Shown here in pieces: positions 7,706-10,075 of a DNA stretch of 10,075 bases. The stretch lies in NCBI GenBank assembly GCA_029560815.1, contig JAKQKF010000357.1:1-10075 (forward strand), given 5' to 3'. A model generated the notes under the pieces. The model did not search any database. It had not been told where the DNA came from and saw only the letters and a list, made by a program, of their open reading frames with translations. This DNA is from a bacterium (GTDB taxonomy: Bacteria; KSB1; UBA2214). The translations under genes and the position numbers were made by a program. Each line of letters opens with the position of its first letter. Position 1 is the first letter of the stretch.

Positions 7706-8691
7706 AGCCCATGATCGGCATCACGCTGGGCGATCCGGCCGGCATCGGCCCGGAGATCGTCCTCAAAGCCCTGGCGGACGCGCGGGTGCAGCAGGCGCTC
7801 GATCCGCTACTCTTCGGGGACAAGGTCATACTCGAGGCGGCCATGGTGCAGACCGGTCTGGTCCGTCCGCTTTTCCGCCTCCACGCTCCGGCGGAGATTG
7901 CCGCCGGAGCCGGCGCTCTGCGCTATGTCGACACGGGCGCGCTTGCCGCGCCGGTGGAGATGGGGCGGGTCGACGGCGGCTGCGGCCGGGCGGCTTTCGC
8001 CGCCATTCGCACGGCGATCGAGTGGGCGCGGGCCGGAGCGGTCGGCGCTCTCGTCACCGCCCCGATCAACAAGGCCTCGCTGCAGCAGGGGGGTGTCCCC
8101 TACATCGATCATACCGAAATGCTCGCCGCTCTCACTGAGAGCCCGAAGCCGATGACTCTCTTTGTCGTCGGCCGGCTGCGCATCTTTTTTCTCACCAAGC
8201 ACATCCCTTTGCGCCGGGTCGCCGAAGTGCTGACCACCCCTGTTGTGGTCGAAGGGCTGGTCGAGAGCGACCGGGGGCTGCGCCAGCTCGGGATGGCACG
8301 GCGGCGGATCGCCCTGGCGGCGCTCAACCCCCATGCCGGCGACGAGGGGTTGTTCGGCGACGAGGAGAGGGTGATCCTCACGCCGGCGGTGGAGGAGGCG
8401 CGCGGAGTCGGCCTCGAGGTCGTCGGCCCGGTGCCGGCGGATGCGGTCTTTCATCAGTGCAGTCAAGGTGAGTACGATGCCGTTCTCTCCCTCTATCATG
8501 ACCAGGGCCACATCGCCGCCAAGACTCTCGATTTCCATCGCACCGTCTCTTTCACCCTCGGCCTGCCCTTTTTGCGCACCACGCCCGATCACGGCACGGC
8601 CTTCGCCATCGCCGGCAGGAACCTGGCCAATCCCCTGAGCATGATCGAGGCCCTGCTCGCGGCGGCGGAATACAGCCGCAGTCACGGATAA
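7702..8691 (+). CDS. pdxA: 4-hydroxythreonine-4-phosphate dehydrogenase PdxA
   Basis: This 329-residue enzyme has exactly the length of E. coli PdxA. It oxidises 4-phosphohydroxy-L-threonine with NAD(P) in the deoxyxylulose-5-phosphate-dependent route to pyridoxal phosphate. The N-terminal GDPAGIGPE signature (10-18) is intact, as are TAPINKA, the substrate-binding HT pair at His137-Thr138, and the divalent-metal histidines His167 (TKHIP), His211 (NPHAGDEG) and His266 (YHDQGH). The C-terminal signature TTPDHGTAFAIAG is also present. The GTG start at 7702 overlaps the preceding TGA (GTGA), giving the typical MKPMIGI beginning. ATG 7711 is possible but would remove three conserved-looking residues. 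Overlap implies translational coupling with the isomerase-like gene. A PdxA2-type homologue acting on another hydroxy acid phosphate cannot be excluded from sequence alone. No terminator directly follows it, so readthrough would reach the trp attenuator. Confidence 0.93.
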   Translation: MKPMIGITLGDPAGIGPEIVLKALADARVQQALDPLLFGDKVILEAAMVQTGLVRPLFRLHAPAEIAAGAGALRYVDTGALAAPVEMGRVDGGCGRAAFAAIRTAIEWARAGAVGALVTAPINKASLQQGGVPYIDHTEMLAALTESPKPMTLFVVGRLRIFFLTKHIPLRRVAEVLTTPVVVEGLVESDRGLRQLGMARRRIALAALNPHAGDEGLFGDEERVILTPAVEEARGVGLEVVGPVPADAVFHQCSQGEYDAVLSLYHDQGHIAAKTLDFHRTVSFTLGLPFLRTTPDHGTAFAIAGRNLANPLSMIEALLAAAEYSRSHG

Positions 8692-8699
8692 AAATTATC

Positions 8700-8728
8700 T
8701 TGACAGGCTCTGAATAAATGGCTATATT
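8700..8728 (+). promoter_or_regulatory. Sigma-70 promoter of the trp leader and trpB2
   Basis: A consensus -35 TTGACA (8700-8705) is followed by a 17-bp spacer and TATATT (8723-8728), one mismatch from TATAAT. Initiation is predicted near 8735, some 17 bases before the leader ATG. The promoter starts only 9 bases after the pdxA stop, so trpB2 has its own transcript. I see no palindrome resembling a TrpR operator overlapping it, so control seems to rest on attenuation. Confidence 0.85.
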
Positions 8729-8751
8729 GCGTCATCATGAATGAGGAGAAG

Positions 8752-8856
8752 ATGCAAAACAATCATCCCACATCCGTCCATCGCATAACGACCAGCTGGA
8801 ATTGGTGGTGGTGGCGTATCTCCGTACGGAGCGGGATTGAGAGGTGCATCGGATAG
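8752..8856 (+). CDS. trpL: Tryptophan leader peptide (TrpL-like)
   Basis: This 34-codon ORF has five Trp codons: W16, then after one Asn W18-W21, encoded at 8797 and 8803-8814. Trp is rare in proteins, so this density just before a tryptophan gene is diagnostic of a sensing peptide. Scarce charged tRNA-Trp would stall the ribosome there. The start is ATG 8752, preceded by AGGAG (8744-8748), a short 3-nt spacing. An in-frame ATG at 8737 would give 39 codons, but it sits only about two bases after the predicted transcription start and lacks a ribosome site. The TAG at 8854-8856 lies downstream of the antiterminator strand 8824-8835, which is unusual compared with E. coli trpL. The peptide itself probably has no function beyond translation timing. 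Confidence 0.9.
   Translation: MQNNHPTSVHRITTSWNWWWWRISVRSGIERCIG
8820..8831 (+). promoter_or_regulatory. Short 1:2-type hairpin of the trp leader
   Basis: CTCCGTACGGAG is a perfect 12-nt palindrome just after the Trp codons. In RNA it can fold as a 4-bp GC-rich stem, CUCC/GGAG, with a GUAC loop. It would occupy half of the antiterminator strand, making it a candidate for the competing 1:2 (pause) structure. It is short, so its real stability is uncertain. Confidence 0.5.
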
Positions 8857-8898
8857 CAAACCTCACCATCGATCGGCTGATTTTGGCCCGCTGCGTAC
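8824..8898 (+). promoter_or_regulatory. trp antiterminator (2:3 pairing)
   Basis: GTACGGAGCGGG (8824-8835) is complementary to CCCGCTGCGTAC (8887-8898) at 11 of 12 positions; the only mismatch is G8829 against G8893. The right arm includes the complete left arm of the terminator stem (8887-8894), so the two structures exclude each other. The left arm begins 10 bases after the last Trp codon, where a ribosome stalled on the Trp run would leave most of it free. This is the expected geometry for antitermination under tryptophan starvation. Confidence 0.87.
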
Positions 8899-8922
8899 AG
8901 TAAAGCAGCGGGCTTTTTTTTT
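8886..8922 (+). terminator. trp attenuator terminator (3:4 hairpin)
   Basis: GCCCGCTGC (8886-8894) pairs perfectly with GCAGCGGGC (8905-8913) around a 10-nt loop, giving a 9-bp GC-rich stem, followed directly by nine T (8914-8922). It lies 15 bases before the trpB2 ribosome site, so it would abort the transcript before the gene when the leader is fully translated. It may also end readthrough transcripts arriving from pdxA. Confidence 0.94.
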
Positions 8923-8947
8923 ACTGTTAACCCCATGGAGGAAAGCC

Positions 8948-10075
8948 ATGCAAGCCACCAAGATCCTGCTCGACGAAAGCGAAATGCCGCGCCAGTACTA
9001 CAACATCGCCGCTGATTTTCCCCGCCCCGCCGCGCCGCCGCTTGGTCCGGACGGCAAGCCGATAACGCCGGAGATGCTCGCTCCGGTCTTCCCGATGAAC
9101 CTGATCGAGCTGGAGATGAGCACGCAGCGCTGGATCGACATTCCCGAAGAGGTGCTGGGGATCTATAAAATGTGGCGGCCATCGCCCCTGGTGCGGGCTT
9201 TCGGGCTGGAAAAGGTTCTGGGCACACCCGCGCGCATCTACTACAAAAACGAGAGCCTCAGCCCCGCCGGCAGCCACAAGCCCAACACGGCGGTGCCCCA
9301 GGCCTACTACAACATGAAAGAAGGCGTCAAGCGGCTCGCGACCGAAACCGGCGCCGGCCAGTGGGGCAGCGCGCTCGCCATGGCGTGCTGCTTCTTCGGC
9401 TTGAAGTGCCTCGTTTACATGGTCAAGTGCAGCTTCGAGCAGAAGCCTTTCCGCCGGAGTCTCATGCACTTGTGGGGCGCCGATGTCCATCCCTCGCCCA
9501 GCGCGACCACGCAGTGCGGCCGCGCCATTCTCGCCGTCGATCCCCACAGCCCGGGCAGCCTCGGCATGGCGATCAGCGAGGCCGTGGAGGTCGCCGCGCA
9601 GAATCCGGACACCAAGTACTCCCTCGGGTCGGTGCTCAACCACGTCCTCATGCACCAGACCGTCACGGGCCTGGAAACCAAGAAGCAGCTCGAGATGATC
9701 GGCGAGCGGCCCGATGTGATCGTGGGCTGCGTCGGCGGCGGCAGCAACTTCGCGGGCTTGGTGCTGCCGTTCTGGCCCGACAAGGCCGAGGGCCGCCCGA
9801 TGCGCTTCCTCGCCGTCGAACCGGCCGCGTGCCCGACCATCTCGCGCGGACCCTACGCGTACGACTTCGGCGACACCGCCAAGCTCACGCCGCTCCTCAA
9901 AATGCACACCCTAGGCCACGGCTTCGTTCCGCCGGCCTTTCACTCGGGCGGGCTCAGGTACCACGGCATGGCGCCGATCGTGAGCGCGCTCGCCAGCCAC
10001 GGCGCCGTCGAGGCCGCCGCGCTGCGGCAGAACGTGTGCTTCGAGGCGGCCCAACTGTTCGCGCGCACCGAAGGC
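8948..10075 (+). CDS. trpB: Tryptophan synthase beta chain, TrpB2 type (3' end outside the window)
   Basis: The first 376 codons of a PLP-dependent TrpB2-class enzyme are present; the family usually has roughly 420-450 residues, so the C-terminus is missing at the window edge. It condenses indole with serine to give tryptophan. TrpB2 marks are the long N-terminal extension before the RPSPLVRA motif, [11 protein letters not shown] with the PLP lysine Lys111, and ETGAGQWG (Glu133 catalytic, Trp where TrpB1 has His). Further marks are [13 protein letters not shown], the phosphate-binding [21 protein letters not shown], and GGLRYHG. The start is ATG 8948, with GGAGG (8937-8941) 6 nt upstream. It is the first structural gene behind the trp attenuator. 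TrpB2 often works without the standard TrpA contact. Whether trpA or other trp genes follow cannot be seen. Confidence 0.96.
   Translation, partial: MQATKILLDESEMPRQYYNIAADFPRPAAPPLGPDGKPITPEMLAPVFPMNLIELEMSTQRWIDIPEEVLGIYKMWRPSPLVRAFGLEKVLGTPARIYYKNESLSPAGSHKPNTAVPQAYYNMKEGVKRLATETGAGQWGSALAMACCFFGLKCLVYMVKCSFEQKPFRRSLMHLWGADVHPSPSATTQCGRAILAVDPHSPGSLGMAISEAVEVAAQNPDTKYSLGSVLNHVLMHQTVTGLETKKQLEMIGERPDVIVGCVGGGSNFAGLVLPFWPDKAEGRPMRFLAVEPAACPTISRGPYAYDFGDTAKLTPLLKMHTLGHGFVPPAFHSGGLRYHGMAPIVSALASHGAVEAAALRQNVCFEAAQLFARTEG

Noticed and set aside
8737..8751. Earlier in-frame ATG for the trp leader peptide
   Set aside because: It lies about two bases after the predicted transcription start and lacks a Shine-Dalgarno, although a near-leaderless start cannot be fully excluded.
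8692..8947. T-box riboswitch or TrpR operator as the trp control element
   Set aside because: No T-box consensus bulge or specifier stem is visible and no TrpR-like palindrome overlaps the promoter, while the leader peptide with five Trp codons explains the region.
8927..9907. 326-codon minus-strand ORF opposite trpB2
   Set aside because: The plus strand carries all TrpB2 motifs, a strong ribosome site and the attenuator; the minus product has no family signature.

Overview
The window is GC-rich, densely coded bacterial chromosome, probably from an uncultured Gram-negative lineage. I infer this from the housekeeping genes, the standard sigma-70 promoters, the possible sigma-54 element and ribosome-mediated trp attenuation. 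I cannot name the phylum. Nothing indicates a phage, plasmid, insertion sequence or CRISPR array.

Layout. Positions 1-416 hold no convincing gene, but they contain a well-matched sigma-54-type -24/-12 element (8-24) and a strong bidirectional intrinsic terminator (337-375). On the minus strand, 417-2330 is an AMP-forming long-chain acyl-CoA synthetase. It has its own sigma-70 promoter at 2430-2458 and a 27-bp imperfect palindrome in its 5' leader. On the plus strand, a compact run of four genes follows: DNA primase dnaG (2497-4290, TTG start), a Lon-like AAA_32-type protease (4351-6771), a sugar phosphate isomerase/epimerase-like TIM barrel (6776-7705) and pdxA (7702-8691). The last three are separated by 4 nt and then overlap by 4 nt, so they look co-transcribed.

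The most informative region is 8692-8947, between pdxA and a TrpB2-type tryptophan synthase beta chain (8948 to the window edge, C-terminus cut off). It is a complete ribosome-mediated tryptophan attenuator. It has a consensus promoter (TTGACA, 17 nt, TATATT), a Shine-Dalgarno and a 34-codon leader peptide with five Trp codons (W-N-W-W-W-W). An antiterminator pairs 11 of 12 positions, and it is mutually exclusive with a 9-bp terminator hairpin followed by nine T. Trp scarcity should stall the leader ribosome on the Trp codons and let transcription reach trpB2.

Functional picture. The plus-strand genes span replication priming, proteolysis, probable sugar metabolism, PLP synthesis (PdxA) and a PLP-dependent tryptophan enzyme under tryptophan control. 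The acyl-CoA synthetase is a separate, divergently transcribed unit. The main points for follow-up are the trp leader on a trpB2 gene, its leader ORF running through the antiterminator strand, the unassigned transcript that the sigma-54 element would produce, and the degenerate Walker A motif of the Lon-like protein.
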